A stretch of DNA of 64,000 nt from Marinomonas rhizomae (lineage in GTDB: Bacteria; Pseudomonadota; Gammaproteobacteria; Pseudomonadales; Marinomonadaceae): contig NZ_QNSE01000011.1 of assembly GCF_003315485.1 (NCBI RefSeq), forward strand, positions 1 to 64,000, given 5' to 3'. Under the pieces are notes generated by a model. That model ran no database searches, was not told the origin of the DNA, and saw only the letters and a program-made list of their open reading frames with translations. Numbering within the stretch: the stretch's first letter is position 1; every line of letters starts with the position of its first letter. The position numbers and the translations under genes were made by a program. Below, piece after piece: positions 16,983 through 25,947 of this stretch.

Positions 16983-18446
16983 ATGATAAAAAACTTAATC
17001 AATGGCAAATGGGTAGAAAGCAAAGAAACTTTCCAAACCTTTAATCCTGCAACGGGTGAAATGCTGGCTGAAGTCGCACATGCATCGGATGCGCAAGTCG
17101 CAGAAGCCGTGGCCGCAGCGAAAGCGGCATTCCCTGCTTGGGCGAATATGCCTGTAGCAAAACGTTCTAAAATCATCACCAAATTAGGCGATTTGATTGC
17201 AGACAACGTGGAAGAATTGGCGCAAATGGAAACGGCCGATACGGGGTTGCCTCTGTATCAAACACAAAATGCATTGGTACCGCGCGCTTCCAATAATTTC
17301 TATTTTTTTGCCGAAATGGCAAAACAAATGAACGGCCATACTTATCCTATGGACGATCAAATGTTGAATTATTCTCTGTATCAACCGACGGGCGTTTGTG
17401 CACTTATTTCCCCATGGAATGTGCCTTTTATGACGGGGACTTGGAAAACAGCGCCTTGCTTAGCATTGGGTAATACAGCGGTAATGAAACAATCAGAGTT
17501 GTCTCCTTTGACCACAGATTTTCTAGGTAAGCTGGCCATGGAAGCCGGTATTCCGGCGGGTGTATTTAACGTGGTTCATGGTTTTGGTGCAACCACGGGT
17601 AATGCTTTAATTACCAATCCAGATGTCGCCGCGATTTCTTTTACTGGTGGTACCGCCACTGGTGAACATATTATTTCAACAGCGGGTCTAAAGAAATTCT
17701 CCATGGAATTAGGTGGAAAATCTCCGGTGATGATTTTTGATGACTGTGACTATGATCGTGCCCTTGATGCGGCTGTATTTGGGATCTTTTCGATCAACGG
17801 CGAACGTTGTACAGCGGGTTCTCGAATTTTCGTACAAGAAAGCATTTACGATAAATTCTGTGCGGACTTTGCGGCTCGCGCGGAGAAAATCGAAGTAGGT
17901 GATCCGACGGATATGAATACCAAAGTAGGTTCATTGATCAGTCAACAGCATTGGGAAAAAGTAACAGGCTACATTAAAACAGGCATCGAAGAAGGCGCAA
18001 CCTTGATCGCTGGTGGTCCTGAAAAGCCCACTGCGGAATTGCCAGATCATCTTAAAGGCGGTCATTTTGTTCGTCCAACGGCGTTTCGCGATGTGACCAA
18101 TGAGATGCGAATTGCTCGTGAAGAAATTTTTGGCCCTGTTGCTGTTTTGATTCCATTCAAAGATGAAGAAGATGTCATTCGTATGGCTAATGACAACGAC
18201 TATGGCTTGGCCTCTTATTTATGGACACAAGACAATGGCAAGGTGCATCGTATTGCACGTCGTATTGAAGCAGGAATGCTGTTTGTTAATAGCCAAAACG
18301 TACGAGATTTACGTACACCATTTGGGGGAATGAAAGCCTCTGGTACTGGCCGCGAAGGTGGTACATATAGTTACGAAATTTTCTGTGAACCAAAGAATGT
18401 GTGCATTAGTATGGGAAGTCATCATATTCCTAAATGGGGCATTTAG
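16983..18446 (+). CDS. hpaE: 5-carboxymethyl-2-hydroxymuconic semialdehyde dehydrogenase HpaE
   Basis: A 487-residue aldehyde dehydrogenase with the ISPWNVPFMTGTWK cofactor segment, FTGGTATG, MELGGKSPVM with the catalytic Glu, and NGERCTAGSR with the catalytic Cys. The length and these motifs match HpaE/HpcC, which oxidises the semialdehyde made by HpaD to 5-carboxymethyl-2-hydroxymuconate. It starts the rightward hpaE-F-D-DUF3237 operon. Confidence 0.92.
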   Translation: MIKNLINGKWVESKETFQTFNPATGEMLAEVAHASDAQVAEAVAAAKAAFPAWANMPVAKRSKIITKLGDLIADNVEELAQMETADTGLPLYQTQNALVPRASNNFYFFAEMAKQMNGHTYPMDDQMLNYSLYQPTGVCALISPWNVPFMTGTWKTAPCLALGNTAVMKQSELSPLTTDFLGKLAMEAGIPAGVFNVVHGFGATTGNALITNPDVAAISFTGGTATGEHIISTAGLKKFSMELGGKSPVMIFDDCDYDRALDAAVFGIFSINGERCTAGSRIFVQESIYDKFCADFAARAEKIEVGDPTDMNTKVGSLISQQHWEKVTGYIKTGIEEGATLIAGGPEKPTAELPDHLKGGHFVRPTAFRDVTNEMRIAREEIFGPVAVLIPFKDEEDVIRMANDNDYGLASYLWTQDNGKVHRIARRIEAGMLFVNSQNVRDLRTPFGGMKASGTGREGGTYSYEIFCEPKNVCISMGSHHIPKWGI

Positions 18447-18523
18447 TCGTTATTCTGGTGATGTTCTGATAAAACGTCGATTGAGGAACTCTCTCTTTAT
18501 GAGGGTTCCGTTGAGGAGCGAAA

Positions 18524-18904
18524 ATGCCACATTTTATTATTGAGTATTCAGCAAATTTGGAAGAGCAGTTGGATTTTCAGCCGCTTTTTAAAGCGTTTCA
18601 CGAGTATGTGGTTTCGACGGGGGCATTTCCATTGGGTGGTGTCCGAAGTCGCGCCATTCGGTGTGATGATTATCGTGTTGCGGATGGGCGCGAAGACTTT
18701 GCTCTGCTGAATCTGACTCTCAAAATTGGTCACGGCCGCAGTATGGAATTACGCCAAGAAGTGGCAGAGAGGGTATTTGAAATACTCTGTGATTGGATGA
18801 AACCCATTACGGATACGAGTTACTGCCAAATATCATTTGAATTAACGGAATTACACCCCGTTCTTAAATTTAATAAAAATAATATTCACGCTCTCTTTAA
18901 GTAG
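18524..18904 (+). CDS. hpaF: 5-carboxymethyl-2-hydroxymuconate isomerase HpaF
   Basis: A 126-residue tautomerase-superfamily protein. It starts MPHFIIEYSANLEEQ, so removal of Met exposes the catalytic N-terminal proline. The LKIGHGRS and VAERVFEIL segments match the CHMI/HpcD family. It isomerises the HpaE product for the HpaG subunits. A GAGGAG ribosome-binding site lies just before the start. Confidence 0.9.
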   Translation: MPHFIIEYSANLEEQLDFQPLFKAFHEYVVSTGAFPLGGVRSRAIRCDDYRVADGREDFALLNLTLKIGHGRSMELRQEVAERVFEILCDWMKPITDTSYCQISFELTELHPVLKFNKNNIHALFK

Positions 18905-18931
18905 AACGTGACACGTTAAGAGGTTTTACTT

Positions 18932-19861
18932 ATGGGTAAGTTAGCACTCGCCGCCAAAATTACGCATGTGCCTTCTATGTATCTTTCGGAATTAGATGGC
19001 CCCAGAAAAGGTACTCGTCAAGCCGCCATTGATGGGCATTATGAAATCGCACGTCGTTGTAAAGAGCTCAACGTCGATACCATTATTGTCTTTGATACGC
19101 ATTGGTTGGTGAACGCTAATTATCACATCAATTGCGCGCCGCATTTCAAGGGGACTTACACCAGTAATGAGTTGCCACACTTTATTAAGAATATGGATTA
19201 TGAGGTGTACGGTAATCCTGAGTTAGGCAAAATCATTGCTCAAGTGTGTAATGAGCAGGGGGTTGAAACCCTTGCCCATGATGAAACAACACTTGCACCA
19301 GAATACGGCACACTGGTTCCTATGCGTTATATGAACCAAGACCTGCATTTCAAAGTTATTTCTGTTTCGGCATTATTAACGGTTCATTATCTTAATGATT
19401 CTGCTCGTTTTGGTTGGGCGCTGCGCGAAGCCATTGAGAAACACTACGACGGTAATGTGGCGATTTTAGCCAGTGGTTCTTTGTCCCATCGATTTGCTCA
19501 AAATGGCAGTGCGCCGGATTTCGCTCATAAAATTTGGAGCCCTTTCTTAGAATCTCTTGATGAATCCGTAGTGAAAATGTGGGAAAACGCTGAATGGGAT
19601 ACTTTCTGCGAAATGTTGCCTGAATACGCCGCCAAAGGCCATGGCGAAGGCTTCATGCATGATACTGCAATGTTGCTTGGGGCGCTTGGTTGGTCGGATT
19701 ACGATCAAAAAGTAGAAGTATTAACACCGTATTTTGGTGCGTCTGGAACGGGGCAAATCAATGCCATTTTTCCTGTCTCCCCTCAAACGGGGACCGCTGT
19801 TCCTAAGCCTCAAGCTTCTGAAGAAAATGGTACTTTTACTTACGGTAAAAGCCGTCTGTAA
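18932..19861 (+). CDS. hpaD: Homoprotocatechuate 2,3-dioxygenase HpaD
   Basis: A 309-residue class III (LigB-type) extradiol dioxygenase. LALAAKITHVPSMYLSEL, DTIIVFDTHWLVNA, LASGSLSHRFA and LPEYAAKGHGEGFMHDT are nearly the same as in E. coli HpaD/HpcB. It opens the ring of 3,4-dihydroxyphenylacetate between C2 and C3, using a metal bound by conserved His and Glu residues. It has a C-terminal extension of about 30 residues rich in Pro/Thr beyond INAIFPV. It sits 27 bp after hpaF. Confidence 0.93.
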   Translation: MGKLALAAKITHVPSMYLSELDGPRKGTRQAAIDGHYEIARRCKELNVDTIIVFDTHWLVNANYHINCAPHFKGTYTSNELPHFIKNMDYEVYGNPELGKIIAQVCNEQGVETLAHDETTLAPEYGTLVPMRYMNQDLHFKVISVSALLTVHYLNDSARFGWALREAIEKHYDGNVAILASGSLSHRFAQNGSAPDFAHKIWSPFLESLDESVVKMWENAEWDTFCEMLPEYAAKGHGEGFMHDTAMLLGALGWSDYDQKVEVLTPYFGASGTGQINAIFPVSPQTGTAVPKPQASEENGTFTYGKSRL

Positions 19862-19888
19862 TGGATTTAATTCTGATAGGAGTAGATT

Positions 19889-20350
19889 ATGATCCAAGTC
19901 CCTGAGTTGAAACACTTTGCGACGTTAAAAGTGGAAATTGATGTGCCCCAGGAAGTGGGCGTGTCAGTGCATGGCGAGCGTCGAGTTATTCCGATTACAG
20001 GTGGGTCAGTTGAAGGGCATGGTTGGCAGGGGAAAGTGCTACAAGGTGGCGCTGACTTCCAATTAATCCTAACCCCCAGAATGACGCATCTCGATGCTCA
20101 ATACGTCATTGAGTTAGAGAATGGTGAGTTAATCTTTATCCAGAACAAAGCGATTCGTGTGGCGTCAGCAGACGTGACGCAAAAGATAAAAGCAGGCATA
20201 GCGGTTGCGCCTGAACATATCTATTTTCGCTGCGTACCATCATTTGAAACAAGCTCGCCGTCTATGCAATGGATAACCGAACGTGTTTTTGTTGGAACTG
20301 GTATACGTCGCCCTGATTTAGTTGAACTGCAAATATTTGAAGTTATGTAG
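19889..20350 (+). CDS. DUF3237 family protein
   Basis: A 153-residue soluble protein of the DUF3237 (UPF0311) family. Family marks are RRVIPITGGSVEGHGWQGKVLQGGADFQL near the start (shown here in pieces), ELENGELIFIQNKAIR, YFRCVPSFET and VFVGTGIRRPDLV near the end. The family is a small beta-rich fold of unknown biochemical role that often sits in aromatic or lipid degradation clusters. It is the last gene of the hpaE-F-D operon, 27 bp after hpaD with a GGAGT ribosome-binding site, so a supporting role for an intermediate of the route is likely but not shown. Confidence 0.75.
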   Translation: MIQVPELKHFATLKVEIDVPQEVGVSVHGERRVIPITGGSVEGHGWQGKVLQGGADFQLILTPRMTHLDAQYVIELENGELIFIQNKAIRVASADVTQKIKAGIAVAPEHIYFRCVPSFETSSPSMQWITERVFVGTGIRRPDLVELQIFEVM

Positions 20351-20403
20351 ACCATATATTTTGCAAGGTTTTTTATCAAAAGCGGTTTTATTTTAATGAG
20401 CAT

Positions 20404-20423
20404 TTAGTTAACATGATAACTAA
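20404..20423. promoter_or_regulatory. Operator palindrome before the TRAP operon
   Basis: A 20-bp near-perfect palindrome, TTAGTTAACATGATAACTAA, with one mismatched pair. Its core is an 11/12 match to TTAACATGTTAA. It lies 37 bp before dctQ and puts the TRAP transporter in the same regulon as the hpa operons. Confidence 0.72.
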
Positions 20424-20460
20424 ATAAAAATAATAACTAGAGTATGAACTAGGAGTTGTC

Positions 20461-20994
20461 ATGCAACTAAGTAGATGGATAGAAAAGCAATATCCGGAAC
20501 CTAATATCTACCGATGGATTGGTTTGATACTTGAAGGGATCGCTGCGACGGTATTGCTGTTGATCGTATTATTGACTTGTTTTGATGTAGCAGGTCGATA
20601 CCTTTTTAATAATTCTATTAATGGCGCTGTTGAGCTGACTCAAATCGGTTTAGCAATTATGGTGTTTGCTCAAATGCCTATTATTACTTGGCGCGGTAGT
20701 CATGTTGTTGTTGATCTATTGGATCAAATCTTAGGCTATCGTATTGTCAAAATTCTCGCTATCTTTTCTGTATTTATCATTTCGACGTCTTTTTATTTTC
20801 TAGCCGTTCGTATTTATCAGTTGGCAGAACGCTCACTTCGTCGTGGAGAACTCACTGAATATCTTGGTCTGCCTGCTGGTCATATTGCACAATATATTGC
20901 ATTAATGAGTTGGGTCACAGCAGCATGCATGCTGACCTACGGTGCTTATTGCGTATTAAAAAATAAAAATATTTCTCAGTCGGTTGGAGAATAA
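20461..20994 (+). CDS. TRAP transporter small permease (DctQ)
   Basis: A 177-residue membrane protein with four hydrophobic helices typical of DctQ: the first helix with FDVAGRYLFNNSINGAVELTQ (split FDVAGRYLF and GAVELTQ) and a second with MVFAQMPIITWRGSHVVVD. The GAVEL and WRGSHV signatures are typical of the TRAP small subunit. It forms an operon with dctM (next start 1 bp after its stop) and dctP. The substrate is unknown; regulon membership suggests an aromatic or related organic acid. Confidence 0.87.
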   Translation: MQLSRWIEKQYPEPNIYRWIGLILEGIAATVLLLIVLLTCFDVAGRYLFNNSINGAVELTQIGLAIMVFAQMPIITWRGSHVVVDLLDQILGYRIVKILAIFSVFIISTSFYFLAVRIYQLAERSLRRGELTEYLGLPAGHIAQYIALMSWVTAACMLTYGAYCVLKNKNISQSVGE

Positions 20995-20995
20995 C

Positions 20996-22324
20996 GTGTC
21001 AGTTGTATTTATTGGTTTTGCCGTACTGTTACTTTTAATACTCGTGTTTCGTATGCCGATTGCATTTGCGATGGGCATTGTTGGCTTTTTTGGCTTTGCA
21101 ATTTTGCAGGGGCTTGGCTTTGACAACCTCTTTTCGTTTCGATGGACCGCACCATTGACACTGGCTTCTAATCGGGTAGTTGAAACCGTTCAGGAATACA
21201 GCTTATCGGTTATTCCACTGTTCATTCTGATGGGGAACATTGTCACTCGATCCGGCCTTTCTCAAGAGTTGTATAACGCATCGTATGCTTTTTTGGGACA
21301 CCGAAAAGGTGGTCTTGCTATGTCGACCGTATTGGCTTGCGGTGGTTTTTCAGCTATTTGTGGTTCAAGTCTGGCCACTTCGGCGACCATGGCGAAAGTG
21401 GCCATGCCACCCATGCGTAAATTTGGTTACTCCGATAGCTTGGCTACGGCCTCTATTGCAGCGGGCGGAACCTTGGGGATATTGATTCCACCAAGCGTCA
21501 TTTTAGTAATCTACGGTTTGCTAACCGAATCCAGTATTCGCGAGCTGTTTGCTGCTGGTTTTATTCCTGGAATGTTGGGTATCGTACTGTATATGGCTGC
21601 TGTACGTTATGTGGTTTGGCGTAACCCAGCAGCAGGTCCGGCTGGGGAACGTATGACGTTCAAAGAACGCATGATTGCCTTAAGGGGAATTTGGGGTGTA
21701 CTCATGCTGTTTACCATCGTTATGGGTGGTATTTATTTGGGTGTTTTTACGCCAACGGAAGCCGCTGGTATTGGTGCTGGTGGTGCCTTGGTTATTGGTT
21801 TTGCGCGCCGCAGTTTGAGCCTTCCGGGTTTGTACGAAACACTAATCGATACGGCCAGAACGTCCGCGATGCTATTTAGCGTGGTTATTGGGGCTCTTAT
21901 TTTCTCCGATTTTATTAACCGAGCAGGGCTGCCGGATGCGCTGTTAAACTTTGTTACAGCCTTGGATGTTGCGCCCATTGTGGTGATCTTGGTTATCTTA
22001 TGTATTTACGTTGTATTAGGTATGGTGTTTGAAAGCCTTTCTATGCTGTTGCTGACGGTGCCTGTGTTCTTTCCTTTGGTGGCTAGTTTAGGTTTTGATC
22101 TTGTTTGGTTTGGTATTGTTGTTGTAGTGGTGACTGAGATCAGTTTGATTACCCCACCTGTTGGGATGAATGTCTTTGTGCTGAGCGCAGTGCTAAAAGA
22201 TGTGAGAGCAGGCACCATTTTTAAAGGTGTTACTCCTTTTTGGTGTGTCGATATTCTTCGGCTTTTGATCATTGTATTTGTGTTTCAAGTGTCGATGTTC
22301 TTACCTGAGCTTCTTTATCGATAA
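20996..22324 (+). CDS. TRAP transporter large permease (DctM)
   Basis: A 12-helix DctM-type subunit of about 442 residues: FRMPIAFAMGIVGFFGF, PLFILMGNIVTRSGLS, CGGFSAICGSSLATSATMAK and the GTLGILIPPSVILVIYG segment are all family signatures. The start is taken as the GTG at 20996, 1 bp after the dctQ stop with GGAG 6 bp before it; the TTG 12 bp upstream has no better site. With DctQ it drives sodium-coupled uptake of the ligand delivered by the DctP protein encoded next. Confidence 0.88.
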   Translation: MSVVFIGFAVLLLLILVFRMPIAFAMGIVGFFGFAILQGLGFDNLFSFRWTAPLTLASNRVVETVQEYSLSVIPLFILMGNIVTRSGLSQELYNASYAFLGHRKGGLAMSTVLACGGFSAICGSSLATSATMAKVAMPPMRKFGYSDSLATASIAAGGTLGILIPPSVILVIYGLLTESSIRELFAAGFIPGMLGIVLYMAAVRYVVWRNPAAGPAGERMTFKERMIALRGIWGVLMLFTIVMGGIYLGVFTPTEAAGIGAGGALVIGFARRSLSLPGLYETLIDTARTSAMLFSVVIGALIFSDFINRAGLPDALLNFVTALDVAPIVVILVILCIYVVLGMVFESLSMLLLTVPVFFPLVASLGFDLVWFGIVVVVVTEISLITPPVGMNVFVLSAVLKDVRAGTIFKGVTPFWCVDILRLLIIVFVFQVSMFLPELLYR

Positions 22325-22409
22325 CGAGTGTTTTAGTAAAGGATGTCACTGACTTTGCTTTTGAAGTTGGTGGCCTCGAATATAATTCATAAATAATAGG
22401 AATAATAAA

Positions 22410-23438
22410 ATGATGAATTTTAAAAAAAATCTACTTTGTGTGACTGCTGGTGCGGTACTTTCTCTTTCCGCAGCGGCTGCAGAAACTACTCTACGTGTCG
22501 CCACTTGGTTACCGCCTACCAACCCTCAGAATGCAACGGTTTGGCCAACGTGGAAAAAATGGGTTGAAGAGGCGACTGAAGGTCGTGTCGAAGTGGTTAT
22601 TGAAAACTACACCGGTCACCCAAAAACCATTTATGATGCGGTTGAAGACGGTATTTATGATGTCGGATTTAGCGTTGAAGCGTATTTACCTGGGCGTTTT
22701 AAATTGTCTGGTGTGGCGGAAATCCCGGGTGAAATTACGGATGCAGAAACGGGGTCTGTGGCCTTGTGGAGAACCTATAAAGATTACTTTGAACCAGCAG
22801 ACGAATACGAAGGTTTTCAGCTATTAGGCTTATTCGTACATGGTCCAGGACAACTTCATACCAAGTTTCCAGTGAATTCTTTGGACGATTTAAAAGACAA
22901 AAAAATGCGTGTTGGTGGTGGTTTGGTTAACGATCTTGCTGAACGCCTTGAAGTCACTCCAGTGTCAGCCCCATCACCTAAGTCTTATGAAATGATGCAG
23001 CAAGGTGTTGTCGATGGCACGTTCTTACCAGCTCAAGAGCAGAAGTTTTTCCGCTTAAGTGAAATAAGTACCGACCTTACTTTGTTCCCTAAAGGTTTGT
23101 ACACCACTGCGTTCAGCATAGTAATGAACCAAGACGTATTTGAAGGGCTTAGCACAAAAGATCAGCAGGCCATTATGAGCGTTTCTGGTGAAAGGCTGTC
23201 GCAACTTGCTGGCGCAGCTTGGGGTAAAGCGGATGATAACGGGATTTTGGAAGCGAAAGAAAAAGGTGTAAACGTGGTGTTCCTTGCTGAAAATGACCAA
23301 CGCGTGAAAGACCTAAATAAATTGGCTGAAGGTATTGATCAGATCTGGGTCGACTCTGTTACTGATCGTGATGTTGATGCAAAGGCCGCCTTGGCAGATT
23401 TTAGAAAATATGTGGATGATATCAACAGCAAGAAATAG
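22410..23438 (+). CDS. TRAP transporter substrate-binding protein (DctP)
   Basis: A 342-residue periplasmic receptor. The signal peptide ends at SLSAAAAE; the mature part has LRVATWLPPTNPQ, the DAVEDGIYDVGFS segment, a LKDKKMRVGGG strand and YEMMQQGVVDGTFLPAQE. The usual DctP arginine (KMRVGG) that pairs with the ligand carboxylate is present, so an organic acid ligand is expected. It is the third gene of the palindrome-controlled TRAP operon and is followed by a terminator. Confidence 0.87.
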   Translation: MMNFKKNLLCVTAGAVLSLSAAAAETTLRVATWLPPTNPQNATVWPTWKKWVEEATEGRVEVVIENYTGHPKTIYDAVEDGIYDVGFSVEAYLPGRFKLSGVAEIPGEITDAETGSVALWRTYKDYFEPADEYEGFQLLGLFVHGPGQLHTKFPVNSLDDLKDKKMRVGGGLVNDLAERLEVTPVSAPSPKSYEMMQQGVVDGTFLPAQEQKFFRLSEISTDLTLFPKGLYTTAFSIVMNQDVFEGLSTKDQQAIMSVSGERLSQLAGAAWGKADDNGILEAKEKGVNVVFLAENDQRVKDLNKLAEGIDQIWVDSVTDRDVDAKAALADFRKYVDDINSKK

Positions 23439-23508
23439 CAGTAGCAAAAATAGCAACATGGGTAGCTATTAAATAACTCTATACTAGTGCTGATGATTTT
23501 TTGAAATA

Positions 23509-23542
23509 AGCCGGATGATAGTTAAGTATCATCCGGCTTTTT
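23509..23542 (+). terminator. Rho-independent terminator after dctP
   Basis: AGCCGGATGATA (23509-23520) and its exact complement (23527-23538) form a 12-bp stem with a 6-nt loop, followed by TTTTTATT. It ends the TRAP operon just before the convergent reductase gene. Confidence 0.92.
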
Positions 23543-23543
23543 A

Positions 23544-24533
23544 TTATAACTCTGCTTTTTTATATAGGCCTTTAGTGGTCGCAAATAATCGCGTAAGACC
23601 AAATAGGGACTCAATATTTGGTGACTCTATTTCTAGCCTTTGGGTGAGTTCATAGATGATACCAAGAATTGAATCTAACTCTATAGCACCTCCATTTTCA
23701 ACATCTTGCAGCATAGATGTTTTGAATGCGCCTAGTTTTTCTGTGCCTTTGTGTCTAGTCTCTGGGTCTTCGTCAATCATACAGCCTATATGTTCGCCTA
23801 AAATAGCGGCTTCATTCATGACGGATGAGCAATATTTTCGAACAAGAGGGTCTTGCAGTATCTTATCAGCCGTTGCTCCTGTGACAGCACTCACAGGGTT
23901 GATTGTCATATTCCCCCACAGCTTGAACCAAATTTCAGAGCGGATGTTTTCAGAGTGTATAGTGTCAAAGCCGACGTCAGAAAGCATGTTGGTTAGCATT
24001 TCAGCTCTTTCTGATTTGTCGCCTTTAGGCTCACCAATAATTAATTTATTTCCCGCTTTGTGCTGGATGAGACCTGGCTCTTTACGAATCGCCGCCGCAT
24101 GAACAACTAAGCCAATGATATTTTCATAGGGGATGGCTAGGCTGTTTTTTCCTTGCGGGTTAACTGATTGAAATACTTGGCCAGATTGTTTTTCAATATC
24201 TCGGAAGAACCACCAAGGAATACCATTCATTGCAGAAACAACTAATGTTTTTTCGTCAATTAATGGCGCAAGCGTTGGCAAAACCTGTGCTAAAGCTGGT
24301 GTTTTTAAAGCAATAAATACAATGTCTTGGACACCAAGCTCTTCTGCAGACTCAGTTGCGATACAAGGCCGCTGGATGACCTCCCCGTCTTGCTCTAAAC
24401 GCCAGCCATATTTATTAAGGGCGTTTAAACTATCACCTCGTGCTAACGCACTGACGGTGAGGTTATTATTCGTAGCAAGGCGACCGCCAATAAAGCCGCC
24501 AATCGCTCCAACACCTACGATACATACTTTCAT
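23544..24533 (-). CDS. 2-dehydropantoate 2-reductase-like NADPH oxidoreductase
   Basis: A 329-residue ApbA/PanE-family protein. The N-terminal Rossmann motif VGVGAIGGFIGGRLA, the IALKTPAL strand, MNGIPWW and the C-terminal domain with SEIWFKLWGNMTINPVSA and MLQDVENGGAIELDSI are standard. True pantoate synthesis is only one job of this family; many paralogues sit in catabolic clusters and reduce other 2-oxo acids. It is convergent with the TRAP operon, and a degenerate operator lies 40 bp upstream, so it likely serves the same catabolic regulon. I give no symbol for that reason. Confidence 0.82.
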   Translation of the reverse strand: MKVCIVGVGAIGGFIGGRLATNNNLTVSALARGDSLNALNKYGWRLEQDGEVIQRPCIATESAEELGVQDIVFIALKTPALAQVLPTLAPLIDEKTLVVSAMNGIPWWFFRDIEKQSGQVFQSVNPQGKNSLAIPYENIIGLVVHAAAIRKEPGLIQHKAGNKLIIGEPKGDKSERAEMLTNMLSDVGFDTIHSENIRSEIWFKLWGNMTINPVSAVTGATADKILQDPLVRKYCSSVMNEAAILGEHIGCMIDEDPETRHKGTEKLGAFKTSMLQDVENGGAIELDSILGIIYELTQRLEIESPNIESLFGLTRLFATTKGLYKKAEL

Positions 24534-24572
24534 ATTCTCTTTCCTTTTTGATTCATGTATTTTTTATAATAA

Positions 24573-24584
24573 CTAGCATGTTAA
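24573..24584. promoter_or_regulatory. Degenerate operator before the reductase gene
   Basis: CTAGCATGTTAA matches TTAACATGTTAA at 10 of 12 positions, 40 bp upstream of the leftward reductase gene. One half-site is intact. Confidence 0.5.
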
Positions 24585-24716
24585 AAAAAGCTTAGATAGA
24601 GCAAAACCATAATAAATATGGTGTAGGTCACAGCTTTTTATGGAACACCGAGAAAGCAGGATGGAGCGTTTGTTTTTAATTGACCAAATGCCATTATGAT
24701 TGCAATGTTGGCTTGA

Positions 24717-24929
24717 AATGGCCTCATTAAAGACGCAAGCACTCTTACACCTCATATGCTTTTTGAAGCACTGGAAGAGCGTGGTTATCGGCTTAAATAG
24801 GTTGGGCGTGTTTATAGAAATGACTTGGGAAAGCCAGTCGCTAACCGTCTCTTTAGAACCATGTTGGTGACCCCGTTTTATCATGCGGACAGTGACATCG
24901 CCCTGAATGAAGGCGATGTCATGAATTGA
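24717..24929 (+). pseudogene. Unidentified gene fragment with in-frame stop
   Basis: One frame reads NGLIKDASTLTPHMLFEAL EERGYRLK up to a TAG at 24798-24800, then continues as VGRVYRNDLGKPVANRLFRT, then MLVTPFYHADSDIALNEGD to TGA 24927-24929. It looks like protein sequence rather than chance (balanced composition, no low-complexity), but has no start and lacks upstream context. I do not recognise the family. It occupies the 515-bp gap between the reductase and the aldolase. Confidence 0.35.
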
Positions 24930-25048
24930 GTCCTCTTGCGATTATTTCACAACGAACAAAGGTTATCGTCCACTTACTCTCGGTACTTGAAAGCACGTTT
25001 CTAGTAAATGGATTGAGAGTATTGAGAACCCTTCGGCTGGATTTTGGC

Positions 25049-25819
25049 TTAATGCATAAAGGAAGGGTCTTGTTTTGCAACAATGCGTTTCATCGCCGCA
25101 AAGACATCTTCACCAGCGCCGAATTTAGGGTCAAAGTTAAGCGACTGAGCGGTACATTTTTTGCAAATTTCTTCAGGGATTTCTCTTACGGCTCCCATCG
25201 ACATAGAAGCCATTTGTACTTCACAAGCACGGTTGACTAGCCACATCAGAGAGAAAGCTTGTGCAAGTGATGCGCCCATGACAACGGGACCATGGTTCCG
25301 CAACATCAACAGTGGTTTGCCACCGGCACTGTCTAGAATGCGTTGACCTTCATCCATATGCAATGTAATGCCTTCAAACTCGTGGTAAGCGACTTTGTCC
25401 CATAGTTGTGCGGAGTAGAAGTTACTGTAAGACAATCCGTCCTCTAAGCAACAGACAGCAAGGGTTGGCGTAGTATGAACATGCATAACACAATGTGCAT
25501 CATCTACCTTGTCATGAATCGCACTGTGGAAAGTAAAGCCGGCCGGGTTAATCGGCCAGTCTGAGTGACCGATAATATTGCCTTCAAGGTCCACCTTTAC
25601 CAAATTGGAGGCTGTCACTTCACTGTAGTGAAGCCCAAATGGGTTGATCAAAAAGTGATTGTCTTCTCCTGGTACACGCACTGAAATGTGGTTGTAGATG
25701 GACTCGTCCCATTTTAGATACGCAAAAATGCGATACATCGCGGCTAAGTCGACACGAGCTTTCCATTCTGTATCGTTAAAGCGAGTTGGGTGTTCAAAAT
25801 TTCTAGGAGTAGAAGCCAT
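25049..25819 (-). CDS. Class II aldolase/adducin family protein
   Basis: A 256-residue protein with YNHISVRVPG near residue 42, INPFGLHYSEVTASNLV and the metal-binding VMHVHTTPTLA, then RNHGPVVMG with the third histidine. This is the fuculose-phosphate aldolase/adducin fold, whose members cleave or decarboxylate hydroxy acids with zinc. The lack of a phosphate-sugar context and its palindrome-controlled promoter suggest a catabolic aldolase or decarboxylase acting with the neighbouring reductase. It is divergent from the LysR gene. Confidence 0.82.
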   Translation of the reverse strand: MASTPRNFEHPTRFNDTEWKARVDLAAMYRIFAYLKWDESIYNHISVRVPGEDNHFLINPFGLHYSEVTASNLVKVDLEGNIIGHSDWPINPAGFTFHSAIHDKVDDAHCVMHVHTTPTLAVCCLEDGLSYSNFYSAQLWDKVAYHEFEGITLHMDEGQRILDSAGGKPLLMLRNHGPVVMGASLAQAFSLMWLVNRACEVQMASMSMGAVREIPEEICKKCTAQSLNFDPKFGAGEDVFAAMKRIVAKQDPSFMH

Positions 25820-25865
25820 GTTATTTCTCTTTCTAAATAGTTTTTGTTTGATTAAAAGTTCGTGG

Positions 25866-25877
25866 TTAACATGTTAA
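25866..25877. promoter_or_regulatory. Operator palindrome before the class II aldolase
   Basis: A perfect TTAACATGTTAA in the divergent aldolase/LysR gap, 47 bp before the aldolase start. It may affect both directions. Confidence 0.72.
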
Positions 25878-25947
25878 ATAAACTAGTGGATATAAAAAAC
25901 TAAAATGATTATGGTGGAGCTCCATATTTTTTATATAGCTATGAATT

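Noticed and set aside
24573..24884. Leftward open frame of 103 codons
   Set aside because: It has a Cys/His/Ser-rich random composition and no ribosome-binding site; the opposite strand carries the better protein-like fragment.
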